From NCBI GenBank assembly GCA_029573725.1, contig JAKQDQ010000028.1:248001-312000 (forward strand): DNA of 64,000 nt, written 5' to 3'. The notes beneath the pieces were generated by a model, which had not been told where the DNA came from, searched no databases, and saw only the letters and a program-made list of their open reading frames with translations. A program made the position numbers and the translations under genes. This DNA comes from Verrucomicrobiota bacterium (GTDB lineage: Bacteria; Verrucomicrobiota; Verrucomicrobiia; Limisphaerales; JADLHS01). The first letter of the stretch is position 1, and each line of letters opens with the position of its first letter. Positions 1 to 9,684 of the stretch are shown piece after piece.

Positions 1-2
1 AC

Positions 3-1115
3 GGCCAGTGGCACCACATCGCCGCAGTACGACGCAACGGCACGGAAGGCGCCCTGTATATTGATGGAGCGCTGGCGGCCTCAGCGACCTCGAGCACGAT
101 CGCGCCCTTGATTCCGTTGCGCGTGGGGATCGGTGGCGATCTGCGGGATCAAACCAGCTATTTCGCCGGCACGATTGCCGACGTGGCAATTTACGACTAC
201 GCCTTGTCGGCCAGCCGCATCGGCCTGCACGCAGCCCACGGCCTGCTCGGCACGGGCAACATCGTCCTCTCGGTCGTGCCCGGCGGCTTTGTCACGGATT
301 CCAAACCGGTCGGCCTCCTGCACCCCGGAGTGAATCGCGGCAGCACCTGGGAGGCGTCGGTCACGGACGATGCCCAGTTGGTCACCCGCACGGGAGTGGC
401 GAACTTCAATGGTTCGGGCCAAATCGTCATCCCGGCCAGTGCCGACTTCGAGGTCGTTCGTGGCACCGTCATGTTCTGGCTGCGCGCCAACGCCCCCCTG
501 CCCGGACCGGGCAATGAGGCTGCGATGCTGTTCGACTTCCGCACCGCAACCGGCGCCGTCATCGCGTTGCGCGACGAGGGCGACATTTTCTGGCAGGGAC
601 AGGTGGGGGCCCGCAACCAGTTTTCGGCGGGTTACGTCCCGGATAACAACTGGCATCACATCGCCGTCACCTTCAGTCAGGTGGTCAATGACACGATCTC
701 CATCTACATTGACGGAGTGCTCGCCGGTTCCACCACGGTGGCTCAAGGATGGACATGGCCCAGCGGACAACCCATCGAACTCGGCAAGTCGCACGACGGC
801 TATTGGAAAAAGCTGAACGGTCAAATGGATGACTTCCGCATTTACAACCGCATTCTTGAGCCGGAGGAAATCGGTCAAGCCTTCAGCAGCGCTGCCCTGG
901 TGGACACCAACGCGCTGCAGGTGCGGTTTAACTTCGACACGGCCGGCGCCGGCACCAGCCTGAGTTGGCCGACGGGTTCGCTGCAGAGTTCCCCCACTCT
1001 CGGCCCCACGGCGGTGTGGACAACGGTGAGCGGCGCCACCTCGCCCTACCCGTTTCTGCCTCCGGCCCCGGCAACACCCGCGGGCACGTCCTTGTTCTAC
1101 CGGGTCGGGTTCTGA
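3..1115 (+). CDS. LamG-domain surface/secreted protein, 3' part (5' end outside window)
   Basis: The reading frame is already open at the left edge, so only the C-terminal ~370 residues are present. Two concanavalin A-like (LamG) units are visible. The first is cut at the window edge, with WHHIAAV and YIDGAL motifs near the start. The second, complete one has NWHHIAVTFS, YIDGVLAG and MDDFRIYNR motifs. The protein ends in a short beta-rich module (LSWPTGSLQSS through FYRVGF) of the kind found at the C-termini of verrucomicrobial extracellular proteins. LamG modules usually bind glycans or mediate adhesion; the real role depends on the missing N-terminus. A strong terminator follows directly. 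Confidence 0.85.
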   Translation, partial: GQWHHIAAVRRNGTEGALYIDGALAASATSSTIAPLIPLRVGIGGDLRDQTSYFAGTIADVAIYDYALSASRIGLHAAHGLLGTGNIVLSVVPGGFVTDSKPVGLLHPGVNRGSTWEASVTDDAQLVTRTGVANFNGSGQIVIPASADFEVVRGTVMFWLRANAPLPGPGNEAAMLFDFRTATGAVIALRDEGDIFWQGQVGARNQFSAGYVPDNNWHHIAVTFSQVVNDTISIYIDGVLAGSTTVAQGWTWPSGQPIELGKSHDGYWKKLNGQMDDFRIYNRILEPEEIGQAFSSAALVDTNALQVRFNFDTAGAGTSLSWPTGSLQSSPTLGPTAVWTTVSGATSPYPFLPPAPATPAGTSLFYRVGF

Positions 1116-1136
1116 TCACGCGGCATTCTGAATCCC

Positions 1137-1168
1137 GGGCGGTCGAAGCTGGCTTCGACCGCCCTTTT
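1137..1168 (+). terminator. Rho-independent terminator after the LamG gene
   Basis: A perfect 12-bp stem (GGGCGGTCGAAG paired with CTTCGACCGCCC) closes a 4-base loop (CTGG) and is followed by TTTT. It lies 21 bases after the LamG stop codon. The opposite-strand gene ends at 1212, so the hairpin may stop transcription from both sides, although the T-run favours the plus strand. Confidence 0.85.
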
Positions 1169-1211
1169 CATTGCCGGGGACAGGCCCCGGCAAATTGCCC
1201 CCGTACGCCGC

Positions 1212-3299
1212 TTACGGTTGATCATAGAGTTGCCGTCCCACCTCCCGGCTGGCGGCAATCGTCTCCGCGTAGGGCGTGTCGGCAATATCCACAAAGCCGA
1301 TCTGGTAATTCTCCTCGTCATACACCCGCCCCGTCGTCGGTTCATCCATGTATTGGAACCAGTGCGTGCCGACAAATTGCGGATGTCGCAACGCTCCAAG
1401 AACGTATTCCTTATAGCTGGTCGCCCGCGCCGCCTGATTCTCCACGGGCACCAGTCCGGTATGGAAGAGGCCCCGATCCAGCGCGCCAAAGTGGAATTCC
1501 CCGATGATGAGCGGTTTGTCGTGACTTGGATTTTTGAAATCGGCCACACTGCGTTCGTACAGATTGTAACTGATCACGTCGCAATACTTGCCGGCGGCCA
1601 AGTCAGCCAACCGATTCACCCAGGCGAACCGGCAACCAAGATAGAGTTGCTGCGGAGCGACTGCCTTGATCGCCTCGCGCACGACGCGAAAATAAGTTTC
1701 CGCCGTATGCGAGTAAAACGCGGTTAAATCCGCGCGCGCTTTGTAGGCATCCGGAGTCTCCCGGGTCGCGAGCAACGCGTCCCACGAGTCATGAGTCGTT
1801 CCCCACACCTGATTCAGCTTCTCGATCTCCGCATACTTCGCCTTCAGATCGGCCAGCAAAGCCAGCTTCGCAGGCTGGTCCGCGGGAGATTTCAATGCCG
1901 CCAGCGCCAGCGACGTTTCATCGCCCCAGGACATTTCGTTATCGGAAAAGTAGCCAAGGCACCAGGGGTCATTCGCGCTCGTCTTGCGTTTGCCCGCCAT
2001 GGCGCGACGCAGGCTGTTGGCAAAACTGGCATCGAACACGTCCGGGAATTTTCCCCAATAACCCTCGCTGCCTTCAATCATCCGGGCGCCGTGCGAGCCT
2101 ACATTATCGGTGTACGGCGTGCGCCGCTTCAGGAACACGTCACCCGCTGACCAGTTGGCGATGGTGTTAAGCCCCCAACTGCGCAGGCGTTGATGGATGA
2201 CCTCGGTGTAAACCGCCCTCCAATCCGGTCCGTACTTGCGCTGCAAGTTGACGGACGCGAAGGGAAAACATTCCGGAGAACGGTCCGCATAATGACCTTT
2301 CAAAGCGTAGGCTTTGGTGCGGAACCGCCGGAATGGCTCCTGATCGCCGGGAAAATCCTCAAACCACGACGCGCGTTCCGCGATGGGCGTAACGTCAATC
2401 GCCAGCACGCAATCAATTCCGTGCGAAAAAAACAGATGCCCTTCCGGGTCCACCAACCACCATTTGCCGTTGTGTTTGGCCGTGCGAAAAAATCCCGTGG
2501 CTTCGAGTTTCGGACCATCGGCCCAGCCGCCATATTGGTCCCAATTTCCCGGCCCTCGTTGTGCGGCGAGTTCGCGCGCCTCGGTTTCGCGCCGCTGCTG
2601 CAGTTCTGCCAGCGAATGAACCTTGCCCGGCCAGTCCTTATGTTTGTATTGACCAAAGAGGTCAATGAACGGGAAGAAGGGATCGGCATCCGTGACCCAG
2701 GCCGTGGGCGGCGTGTAATCGCCCGTGGCGCTGACCGACAGGATATCGAATTGATGTGGAGCCTGGGGTTCGGAAACAAACAGCAGAATCTGCGTAATAT
2801 GGTTTGGTTTGATGGTTTCCGGCCCACCAAGGACCACCGGATAACCGCGCAAACCAAACAGCTTGCCGTCCAGGGTGTCGCCGCTCGCCCGCCGCAATAG
2901 CACCCGCAGCGAGCCGTTTTCACCAGGGTTCAGCGTGATGGCGCCGTTGACGCAATTAAGTCTGCCATCGGCTCCGGGATTATCCACGCGACAATTCAGC
3001 GTGGCACGATTGGTGCCGGTGTTGCGCACCGCAACGATCACATTGGCGAAGGGCGACAAGTCCCAATGCCCATCCGGCGCGGGCAACGTCACGCCCGGCC
3101 AACGTTGCCGAATCCCGGTAATGAGTCGCAGCGCGCTGGCTGGTGCTGACCCCGCCCGTTCCAGCACGGCATCGGTGGTGACAAATTTCGTCAGGTCAGT
3201 CTGGGAATCCGGGCGCAACAATACCTTTCCGGCGGCAGAGGGGACGGGCGCCGTCGCCAAACCGAGCAACAGCGGGACCAGGATTTTGTGAGCGTTCAT
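1212..3299 (-). CDS. Secreted glycoside hydrolase, GH50 (beta-agarase)-like
   Basis: A 695-residue protein with a signal peptide (residues 1-23). Residues ~25-200 form a beta-rich, carbohydrate-binding-like N-terminal domain. A TIM-barrel catalytic domain follows from about residue 250, starting with the GKWWLVDPEGHLFFSHGI block typical of GH50 enzymes. The likely acid/base is Glu455 in YFSDNEMSWG and the likely nucleophile is Glu601 in PLIIGEFHFG. The family includes exo-beta-agarases. Substrate cannot be read from sequence, and a non-agar beta-galactan or beta-glucan is possible. It may share a transcript with no other gene, since a 159-base gap separates it from the next minus-strand gene upstream. 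Confidence 0.75.
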   Translation of the reverse strand: MNAHKILVPLLLGLATAPVPSAAGKVLLRPDSQTDLTKFVTTDAVLERAGSAPASALRLITGIRQRWPGVTLPAPDGHWDLSPFANVIVAVRNTGTNRATLNCRVDNPGADGRLNCVNGAITLNPGENGSLRVLLRRASGDTLDGKLFGLRGYPVVLGGPETIKPNHITQILLFVSEPQAPHQFDILSVSATGDYTPPTAWVTDADPFFPFIDLFGQYKHKDWPGKVHSLAELQQRRETEARELAAQRGPGNWDQYGGWADGPKLEATGFFRTAKHNGKWWLVDPEGHLFFSHGIDCVLAIDVTPIAERASWFEDFPGDQEPFRRFRTKAYALKGHYADRSPECFPFASVNLQRKYGPDWRAVYTEVIHQRLRSWGLNTIANWSAGDVFLKRRTPYTDNVGSHGARMIEGSEGYWGKFPDVFDASFANSLRRAMAGKRKTSANDPWCLGYFSDNEMSWGDETSLALAALKSPADQPAKLALLADLKAKYAEIEKLNQVWGTTHDSWDALLATRETPDAYKARADLTAFYSHTAETYFRVVREAIKAVAPQQLYLGCRFAWVNRLADLAAGKYCDVISYNLYERSVADFKNPSHDKPLIIGEFHFGALDRGLFHTGLVPVENQAARATSYKEYVLGALRHPQFVGTHWFQYMDEPTTGRVYDEENYQIGFVDIADTPYAETIAASREVGRQLYDQP

Positions 3300-3458
3300 A
3301 TTTTGGCGGAATCTGAGTGAAGTTCAACCTGATGCGGTTAGCAAGTTTCTCCTGTGCGCTGGGATTGAGTTGCGGAGGATTGACCACAACTCCATCCGCG
3401 TCGGCAACGGCCCCAAAGGCGACGGACGGCGGGATGAAGTCAAAAATCCCGGTGCGGC

Positions 3459-4457
3459 TTAACGCGAGGTTGACAACATGCCGGCCCCGCCGTTTTTCTC
3501 CATCACGTCACTGATTTTCACCGGCTGGCCGCCTTGCCGCTTGCTTTCATCCGCCGCTTCCATGAACGCATAAATTTCCAAACTTTCCTCGGGGGATACG
3601 GGAGCGATTCCGGTTTGGAAAAACTTCATGATTTCCACCACCAACGGCGCGTAGGAGTCACCCCCCTCCTTCTGTTCCAACACCCCCTTCTCGCCAAAAA
3701 CGATCACCTTGTGCGCCCAACTGTTGCGCACGCCGTACAACACTCCCGTGCGGCCGTCCGCCCAAATGCCCGTGGCGACATCAGTATCCGCCGTGTTCAC
3801 GCGCACCACGGATTGACAACCCGCACCCATGATGGTGAACAGCGCCTCAGTCGGATGAATGCCATACCAGAAGAAATCGGGATGATGCGGCTCCAATTCG
3901 CATGGGCCATAAGAAATGGCGCCTTTGATTTTTTGCGCCTGGGTCTGTTGCCGCAAGTCCGTCAGACTGCGGTAGTAGCGATAGGCGGAAGACGTAAAAA
4001 CCGGCACGCGATTCGCCTGGGCCAGTCGGTAGAGTTCAATTGCGTCACGCAATGTCCCCGCCACCGGTTTATCCACAAACAACGGCTTGCCCGCCTGGAT
4101 CACCGGCCGGGCTTGTTCCAGATGTGGTCGCCCGTCCACGCTTTCCAAAAGCACGACGTCCACCTCTTTGCAAAGCGCCGCCACGGAATCCACCAGCCGC
4201 ACGCCAAATTTTTCCTGAACCTCCGTGGCGTATTGGTCCACGCGACTCCAGCTCGATTCAATATCCCGGCTGCCGCTTTTGAACAGCACCGTCACCCGGC
4301 CGCCGGGCACGTGATTGGGATCCGTCGGATCATTGATCAACTTGGTAAACGCGGGCACGTGCGAAGTGTCCGAACCAATGATGCCAATGCGCAAATCGGC
4401 CGACCACCCGGCAGTGATGGCCAGCACGCAGAAGAGGAGAAGCAGGCAGGATTTCAT
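3459..4457 (-). CDS. Secreted Gfo/Idh/MocA family oxidoreductase
   Basis: A 332-residue protein with a Sec-type signal peptide (residues 1-20) rather than a twin-arginine one. A Rossmann nucleotide-binding stretch sits at residues 23-33 (RIGIIGSDTSH). The family EKP motif appears as DKP (residues 129-131, GKPLFVDKPVAG), with the catalytic lysine retained. HPTEALF at about residue 200 matches the family active-site histidine region. Members reduce or oxidise sugars or inositols with NAD(P). Sec export of an NAD-binding fold implies either a tightly bound cofactor or loss of redox function. It lies upstream of the GH50-like gene on the same strand, consistent with glycan use. Confidence 0.8.
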   Translation of the reverse strand: MKSCLLLLFCVLAITAGWSADLRIGIIGSDTSHVPAFTKLINDPTDPNHVPGGRVTVLFKSGSRDIESSWSRVDQYATEVQEKFGVRLVDSVAALCKEVDVVLLESVDGRPHLEQARPVIQAGKPLFVDKPVAGTLRDAIELYRLAQANRVPVFTSSAYRYYRSLTDLRQQTQAQKIKGAISYGPCELEPHHPDFFWYGIHPTEALFTIMGAGCQSVVRVNTADTDVATGIWADGRTGVLYGVRNSWAHKVIVFGEKGVLEQKEGGDSYAPLVVEIMKFFQTGIAPVSPEESLEIYAFMEAADESKRQGGQPVKISDVMEKNGGAGMLSTSR

Positions 4458-4715
4458 AATGTCATTTGCTCAATTTACAATTGGGCGTCACCCTATTCCT
4501 TTTGATTTCTGCAATACAAGTCAAATAGGTGGGCCGGCCCCCGCCGCCAACGCGAAGCTCCGGCGCATCTCCAAGCTCCGCCCGCAAAATCAAGCTGCGC
4601 CGTCTTTCCGGCCGTCCCGCGCCTTCCGCCCGGGAGTCATCTGCGCCACACTGCATCGCCCGGCCGGCGGTGTCGCCTCCGGAACTTTACGATCCAGCCG
4701 GGAACGGACGGAGCG

Positions 4716-5918
4716 TTAACGATCGGCGGTTTTGGGAACGATGTCCGTTTGCAACTGCGGGTCCGCCGCCGGAATGTAGGTGGTCGGCAACCCCAGTTCC
4801 TGGCGGACAAGGTTCGTGCCTTGCGCAATCGCCACGGTCTTGAAGAAGGCGATGTCCCGATTGCACCCCTGCCGGCCAAAGCCGCAGTCGCTCGAAACGA
4901 TGAGTTGCTCCGGAGCTATGTGTTTGAGCGCGGTGCGCACCGAATTGGCCACCTGATCCGCCAGTTCCACCTGCAACGTGCGATGGCTGACCACGCCGAC
5001 GGCGATCTTCTTTTTGAGCTGGCCCTTGAGGGGCGCGAACAATTCGATCTCGCGCAGGTTGCGATCGCGCATTTCCACCGTCCATACATCGCCCCGCAGG
5101 GCTTCGAGGTACAATTGGAACGATTCACGGTAGCTGTCGTTTTCAATCACCCGCTGCATGTTCGGGTTGCCCCAGCAGGTGTGGATCCAAAGTTCCACGT
5201 CATCAAGTCCTTGCACCTCGCGATTGAACGCCTCGATCATGAATTTGACGTTGTCGTGATCCTTGCCGTAGGTGTTGGCCCAGAAGTGCAATGTGGGTTC
5301 TTCGATCTGAATGCACTTGCAACCCGCGTCACGCAGCGCCAGCAGCTCCTTGTTCATGGCCACCGCCATATCCCAGATGACTTCCCGGTTGTCCTTGTAC
5401 TTCTTGGTGTGAATATCCAGAAACAACCCCATGACCTGCGAGCAACAAGTACCAAACCGCACCGGCTTGCTGGCTTTCGCCTGCGCCATGCGCCAGATTT
5501 TCGCGTAGTCGAGCGGCCGATGCTCAATTTTATCCACCACGCGCGGCCAGCGCCAGCCCGTGTAGATTTCGTTGAGCAATGTTCCGGCGGGATAGCGCAA
5601 CCAGGGTGACCGGGTCTCCTCCGATTGCAAATAATCGCCGCTGAAACCGGACCAGCGTTGGATGGGATAATGATGCCACGAACGCCCGGCCATGTCGTCG
5701 TCGCAATGCAGATCACCGTGGGTCAAAATATCAATGCCGGCGCGCGCCTGATCGCTCAACACCGTCGCCAGCGCGTCCTGGAAACGCTCGCGATAACGCA
5801 CGTCCATCATGCAGGTGTCGAGCGGGCGGCCCCACATGCTCATGTCGAACCAATGCGGGCGCGGCCAGGAGCCGGTGATGGTGCAGGGAAGAATTTTATC
5901 AGCGGTAATGGTAAGCAT
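4716..5918 (-). CDS. Cobalamin-independent methionine synthase family protein (core MetE, C-terminal domain only)
   Basis: A 400-residue TIM-barrel protein that starts at the ATG at 5918, which places the family motif PCTITGSWPRP at residues 11-21. Longer in-frame starts add sequence unlike the family. Zinc/homocysteine ligands typical of MetE are visible: His246 and Cys248 (IHTCWG), Glu282 (VEMRD) and Cys345 (SDCGFGR). The N-terminal half of classical ~750-residue MetE is missing, so this is a core-type enzyme. It may take its methyl group from a donor other than methyltetrahydropteroyl-triglutamate (inference). No riboswitch-like leader was recognised. Confidence 0.8.
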   Translation of the reverse strand: MLTITADKILPCTITGSWPRPHWFDMSMWGRPLDTCMMDVRYRERFQDALATVLSDQARAGIDILTHGDLHCDDDMAGRSWHHYPIQRWSGFSGDYLQSEETRSPWLRYPAGTLLNEIYTGWRWPRVVDKIEHRPLDYAKIWRMAQAKASKPVRFGTCCSQVMGLFLDIHTKKYKDNREVIWDMAVAMNKELLALRDAGCKCIQIEEPTLHFWANTYGKDHDNVKFMIEAFNREVQGLDDVELWIHTCWGNPNMQRVIENDSYRESFQLYLEALRGDVWTVEMRDRNLREIELFAPLKGQLKKKIAVGVVSHRTLQVELADQVANSVRTALKHIAPEQLIVSSDCGFGRQGCNRDIAFFKTVAIAQGTNLVRQELGLPTTYIPAADPQLQTDIVPKTADR

Positions 5919-6135
5919 GGTGATTCGATTGTGTCGGTTTAGATCATTCGCGTGCGGAGCAGCTTGACGCAGACAACGGCGGAACAAAAGCAAATTTCTC
6001 AAGTATTATCAGCTTGAATCTGCCCGCACGCCGGACCGGCAACCCGTCCCGGCTCTCCCGGACTCCGGGACCGAACGCCGGGGATGCTACATCGAGGAAT
6101 GGCCGGCCCCGCGCGGGACCGGTGCTGCGCGGGCG

Positions 6136-6990
6136 CTATTGGCTGCCGGCCCGTTGCAAGGGATCCCAATAGCGGGAGTTGATCAGCGCCCGGGCCGAAC
6201 GATCGGCGGGATTGGCGGGCGGATTGATCTGCTGGCTTTTCCGCACTTCCGCATGACCGTCGTTGAACACCATTGCGGCCCCGCCCAGATGGCGTTTGGG
6301 CTCCACCCCTTCGTAGGTGGGAAACGAGCTGCTGGCCACCACCGCTGGATCCATGCAGGCCGAAACCCACCACAGGCTGCTGCTCCATAACGGCGGGTAA
6401 CCGTAAGGCTGCTTGTCCGCGATCAACAAGTTTTCGGACGGCTTGTGAATGGCGCTCCGCTTGAACGTCGGTTGCGTGTCAAACCGGATGCCCCCCACCG
6501 TGATCGAGCTCGCTCCGTACGGGTGGCTTCCGAGAAAATATCCATTGTATCCGTAACCGACCAGGTGGCAGTCAAAATTCCATTTCCAAGTCACACCATT
6601 GTCCTGCCGGACCCCCTTGAAAGCGGGATCATGAAACAGATTGCTGCGACCGCCGCCATACCGGACGATGGTCGTTCCCCACCAATTATTGATGGAAGCC
6701 CGCGCGTCCGCCGTGTTCAAACCCTGATTACGGTGTGCCGGAAAGACATCGTTGTTTTCATCCGTATAAAACTGCATGAACAGGCTGATTTGCCGCAGGT
6801 TGTTCAAGCAGGAAATTTGCAGGCTTTTGGCCTTGGCCCGGGCCAACGCGGGCAGAATCATGGCGGCGAGAATGGCAATAATGGCAATCACCACCAGCAA
6901 CTCGATGAGCGTGAAGCCTTTCCATCGGATTGAAGCATGACCCAATTTCACGTCTCCAGTTTGCGTCGTGAATGTTGCTTTCGTCTTCAT
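6136..6990 (-). CDS. DUF1559-type pseudopilin (prepilin-type N-terminal signal)
   Basis: A 284-residue protein. The leader ends at Gly25, followed by [20 protein letters not shown] with the conserved Glu at mature position 5. This is the type II secretion/type IV pilin cleavage-methylation signal. The C-terminal part carries a FNDGHAEV motif, like the H-X9-DG box of DUF1559-family proteins. These proteins are greatly expanded in Verrucomicrobia and Planctomycetes and are thought to form surface or periplasmic filaments; no individual function is known. It is divergent from a paralogue at 7284. Confidence 0.9.
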   Translation of the reverse strand: MKTKATFTTQTGDVKLGHASIRWKGFTLIELLVVIAIIAILAAMILPALARAKAKSLQISCLNNLRQISLFMQFYTDENNDVFPAHRNQGLNTADARASINNWWGTTIVRYGGGRSNLFHDPAFKGVRQDNGVTWKWNFDCHLVGYGYNGYFLGSHPYGASSITVGGIRFDTQPTFKRSAIHKPSENLLIADKQPYGYPPLWSSSLWWVSACMDPAVVASSSFPTYEGVEPKRHLGGAAMVFNDGHAEVRKSQQINPPANPADRSARALINSRYWDPLQRAGSQ

Positions 6991-7234
6991 GGTTCGTGGT
7001 GTCCGGAAAAATCATAGGCGCAAAATCGGGGGCGACAAGACTTTTTCCATGCCCTCAGGCATGAACAGCAGCGCTGTCGGGTCTCACACCCGCCAGCCGG
7101 GTGCGATGAGGAGCGCTAACTCCGCCCTGTACAGGGCTGCCAGCTGTACGCGGGCGGCGCAGGCATGCTCGGACCGAAAAATGGCTTTCCGGCTGGATTC
7201 TCCCCCAAATGTGGGATTTATTTCAAACGGATTC

Positions 7235-7262
7235 TTGCGAAGATAACCCGGTCGTTCATAAT
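7235..7262 (+). promoter_or_regulatory. Candidate sigma-70 promoter for the plus-strand pseudopilin
   Basis: TTGCGA (7235-7240), a 16-base spacer and CATAAT (7257-7262) lie 21 bases before the ATG at 7284. The -10 box matches the consensus at 5 of 6 positions and the -35 at 4 of 6. It is the only good candidate seen in the 293-base divergent gap; the rest of that gap (6991-7234) shows nothing else recognisable. Confidence 0.4.
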
Positions 7263-7283
7263 TAACCTGTACCCAGTCGAATA

Positions 7284-8081
7284 ATGATTGCGCCCAATCA
7301 ACCGAAACGGTCCTACCAAGACCGTCCCCACGGATTCACCTTGATTGAATTGCTGGTAGTCATCGCCATCATCGCGATTCTAGCGGCCATGTTGCTTCCG
7401 GCGCTGGCCAGCGCCAAGGACAAGGCGCTGCGCACCAAATGCGTGGGCAACTGCAAACAGATCATTCTGGCGGAACACCTCTACGCCAATGAAAATCGTG
7501 ACGCCCTCCCCCACCCCAATTGGAATCCGCCTTGGACTCTTCCCGACGGCCGGACCCCCTTGCCGGGCTGGTTGTACACCCCGGTGGGAGGCGCGCCACC
7601 AAACATGACCGCCGCCCCCTACAATATGTTTCCTGAGCGCGCTTACGAGACCGGTCTGTTGTGGCCGACCTTGAAAAATCACGCCATTTATCGGTGCCCC
7701 ACCGATCTGGCCACCAACACCCCGGGATATCGGGTACGGAACAACAAAATGTCCACTTATATCATGAATGGCGCCGTCTGTGGCTTCGGCGCCAATAAAA
7801 GCGAAGGGTACAAAATCACCAGCTTCCGTCAGGATGCCTATGTTTCCTGGGAACCAAATGAATTCAACCCCAGCGGCGGCACTGCCTACAATGATGGCAG
7901 CAGTTATCCCTCGCCGACTGCCGATGGCGGCTTGGGCCGGCGGCACGGTAAAAGCGGCGGCGTGGTCATGGTCGTGAGCGGCAGCGTGGAATTCGTGAAA
8001 TACGATCAGTGGCTGAAGATTTCCGCCTCCCCCACCAAGAACAGTCTGTGGTGCAATCCGGTGACTCCGGACGGACACTAA
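7284..8081 (+). CDS. DUF1559-type pseudopilin (prepilin-type N-terminal signal)
   Basis: A 265-residue protein with a short leader ending at Gly17, then [20 protein letters not shown]. This is the same signal as the divergent paralogue at 6136-6990, with the mature Glu5 present. The remainder is a globular domain with [20 protein letters not shown] near the C-terminus, a degenerate version of the paralogue's H-X9-DG region. It is expected to be cleaved by a prepilin peptidase and anchored in the inner membrane. A small lipoprotein gene starts 9 bases downstream and is probably co-transcribed. Confidence 0.9.
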   Translation: MIAPNQPKRSYQDRPHGFTLIELLVVIAIIAILAAMLLPALASAKDKALRTKCVGNCKQIILAEHLYANENRDALPHPNWNPPWTLPDGRTPLPGWLYTPVGGAPPNMTAAPYNMFPERAYETGLLWPTLKNHAIYRCPTDLATNTPGYRVRNNKMSTYIMNGAVCGFGANKSEGYKITSFRQDAYVSWEPNEFNPSGGTAYNDGSSYPSPTADGGLGRRHGKSGGVVMVVSGSVEFVKYDQWLKISASPTKNSLWCNPVTPDGH

Positions 8082-8089
8082 GGATCACC

Positions 8090-8449
8090 ATGTTCAAGTC
8101 CACACTCTGCATTGGATTGCTGATGGGCGTCTTCAGCCTGGCGCTCAGCGGATGCAACCGGGACCCCTACGCCTTAAGCGCCAGCGATCAGGCCGCCTTC
8201 CAAAGCGCCACTCCGGAACTGCAACGACTGTGGGAAACGGCGCGCAAGGCGGATCAGGCGAATGACTTCCTCGCCGCCAGCACCAACTACCGGAGTTTGC
8301 TCCACCAAAACCTTACCACGGAACAGTTGATGGCGGTGCAAAATGCCGTGGGCGGATTCAACTACCGGTTGAATGATGCGGCGGCCAGGGGAAACCCGGC
8401 CGCGCAACAGGCCTTGGAAGCCGCCAAAGCCGCCGGGCCGCACCGCTGA
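8090..8449 (+). CDS. Small lipoprotein of unknown function
   Basis: A 119-residue protein. The ATG at 8090 gives a textbook lipoprotein signal with lipobox LSGC (Cys22); an in-frame start further upstream would bury this signal and overlap the pseudopilin gene. The mature part is mostly helical and rich in Ala and Gln (ASDQAAFQ, LWETARKADQAN, QQALEAAKAAG), resembling a small tetratricopeptide-like or coiled helical domain. It starts 9 bases after the pseudopilin stop, so it may be a partner of that pilin-like protein. No specific family was recognised. Confidence 0.7.
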   Translation: MFKSTLCIGLLMGVFSLALSGCNRDPYALSASDQAAFQSATPELQRLWETARKADQANDFLAASTNYRSLLHQNLTTEQLMAVQNAVGGFNYRLNDAAARGNPAAQQALEAAKAAGPHR

Positions 8450-8641
8450 GAGGTGTTTCCCCTTTGCTGACCGTTCCACGAGCGAGCCTTCGCATCCGGA
8501 CGCCGGCGATCACTGGAAATCGCACGGCCCAACGCCGATCGCCGCCAGACCAGCCCGAACCGGCCGGCCTTCGCAAACGGCAATCCCCCGAATGTGTGAT
8601 GGAGCATCCTGCCGGGTTCGCTTACGCTGACGCCGCTGATT

Positions 8642-9667
8642 ATGAAAGCGTTAGTCAAAAAGCTGCGTCAACCCGGCCTCTGGCTCGAGGAGGTGCCTGA
8701 GCCAACCATCGGCATCAACGACGTGTTGATCCGCATCAACCGGACCGGCATCTGCGGAACAGATCTCCACATCTACAAGTGGGATGCCTGGGCGCAAAAA
8801 ACCATCCCGGTGCCCATGGTGGTGGGTCATGAATTCGTCGGTGAAATCGTCGAAGTCGGCGCCAACGTGAACGACTTTCGGATCGGCGACGTGGTGAGCG
8901 GCGAGGGCCACGTGGTTTGCGGGCGCTGCCGCAACTGCATGGCGGGCCGCCGGCATTTATGCAAGGCCACCCAGGGCGTCGGCGTCAACCGGCCCGGAGC
9001 CTTCGCCGAGTACCTTTCGCTGCCGATGACCAACGTCTGGCATCACTCGCCGGGCGTGGACCTCGATGTGGCTTCGATCTTCGATCCGTTCGGCAACGCC
9101 GTTCACACCGCGCTGTCGTTTCCCGTGCTGGGCGAAGACGTGTTGATCACCGGCGCCGGCCCCATCGGCATCATGGCGGTGGCCATCGTCAAACACGCGG
9201 GTGCCCGCCACGTGGTCATCACGGACGTGAACGATTACCGCCTTGATCTGGCCAAAAAGCTTGGCGTCACGCGCGCGGTGAACGTGAAGCACCAAAACCT
9301 TCGCGATGTGCAAAAGGAACTCGGCATGAAGGAGGGGTTCGACGTCGGGCTCGAAATGTCCGGCAACCCGGCCGCCTTCCGCGACATGATTGACAACATG
9401 TGTCACGGAGGAAAAATCGCCATGCTGGGCATCCCTTCGGAACCCATTGCCATTGACTGGAACCAGGTGGTCTTCAACATGATCACCATCAAGGGCATCT
9501 ACGGTCGCGAAATGTATGAAACCTGGTACAAGATGACCGTGATGCTGGAGAGCGGGCTGAATCTGACCCCGGTGATCACCCATCGCCTGCCCTACACGGA
9601 ATTCGAGCAGGGTTTTGCCGCCATGTCGAAGGGGGAATGTGGGAAGGTGGTCTTGAACTGGCGTTAA
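8642..9667 (+). CDS. tdh: L-threonine 3-dehydrogenase
   Basis: A zinc- and NAD-dependent medium-chain dehydrogenase that oxidises L-threonine to 2-amino-3-ketobutyrate. Its 341 residues match the E. coli enzyme length. Catalytic zinc ligands Cys38, His63 and Glu64 (GICGTD; VGHEFVG) and structural zinc cysteines 93, 96, 99 and 107 are all present, and the Rossmann motif GAGPIGIMA is intact. It is the first gene of a tight plus-strand run whose last gene (16617) is kbl, the next enzyme of the same pathway. Usually the two are adjacent; here about 7 kb of other genes lie between them. The 192 bases upstream show no clear promoter. Confidence 0.95.
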   Translation: MKALVKKLRQPGLWLEEVPEPTIGINDVLIRINRTGICGTDLHIYKWDAWAQKTIPVPMVVGHEFVGEIVEVGANVNDFRIGDVVSGEGHVVCGRCRNCMAGRRHLCKATQGVGVNRPGAFAEYLSLPMTNVWHHSPGVDLDVASIFDPFGNAVHTALSFPVLGEDVLITGAGPIGIMAVAIVKHAGARHVVITDVNDYRLDLAKKLGVTRAVNVKHQNLRDVQKELGMKEGFDVGLEMSGNPAAFRDMIDNMCHGGKIAMLGIPSEPIAIDWNQVVFNMITIKGIYGREMYETWYKMTVMLESGLNLTPVITHRLPYTEFEQGFAAMSKGECGKVVLNWR

Positions 9668-9684
9668 CCAGCCGGAACCACCGC

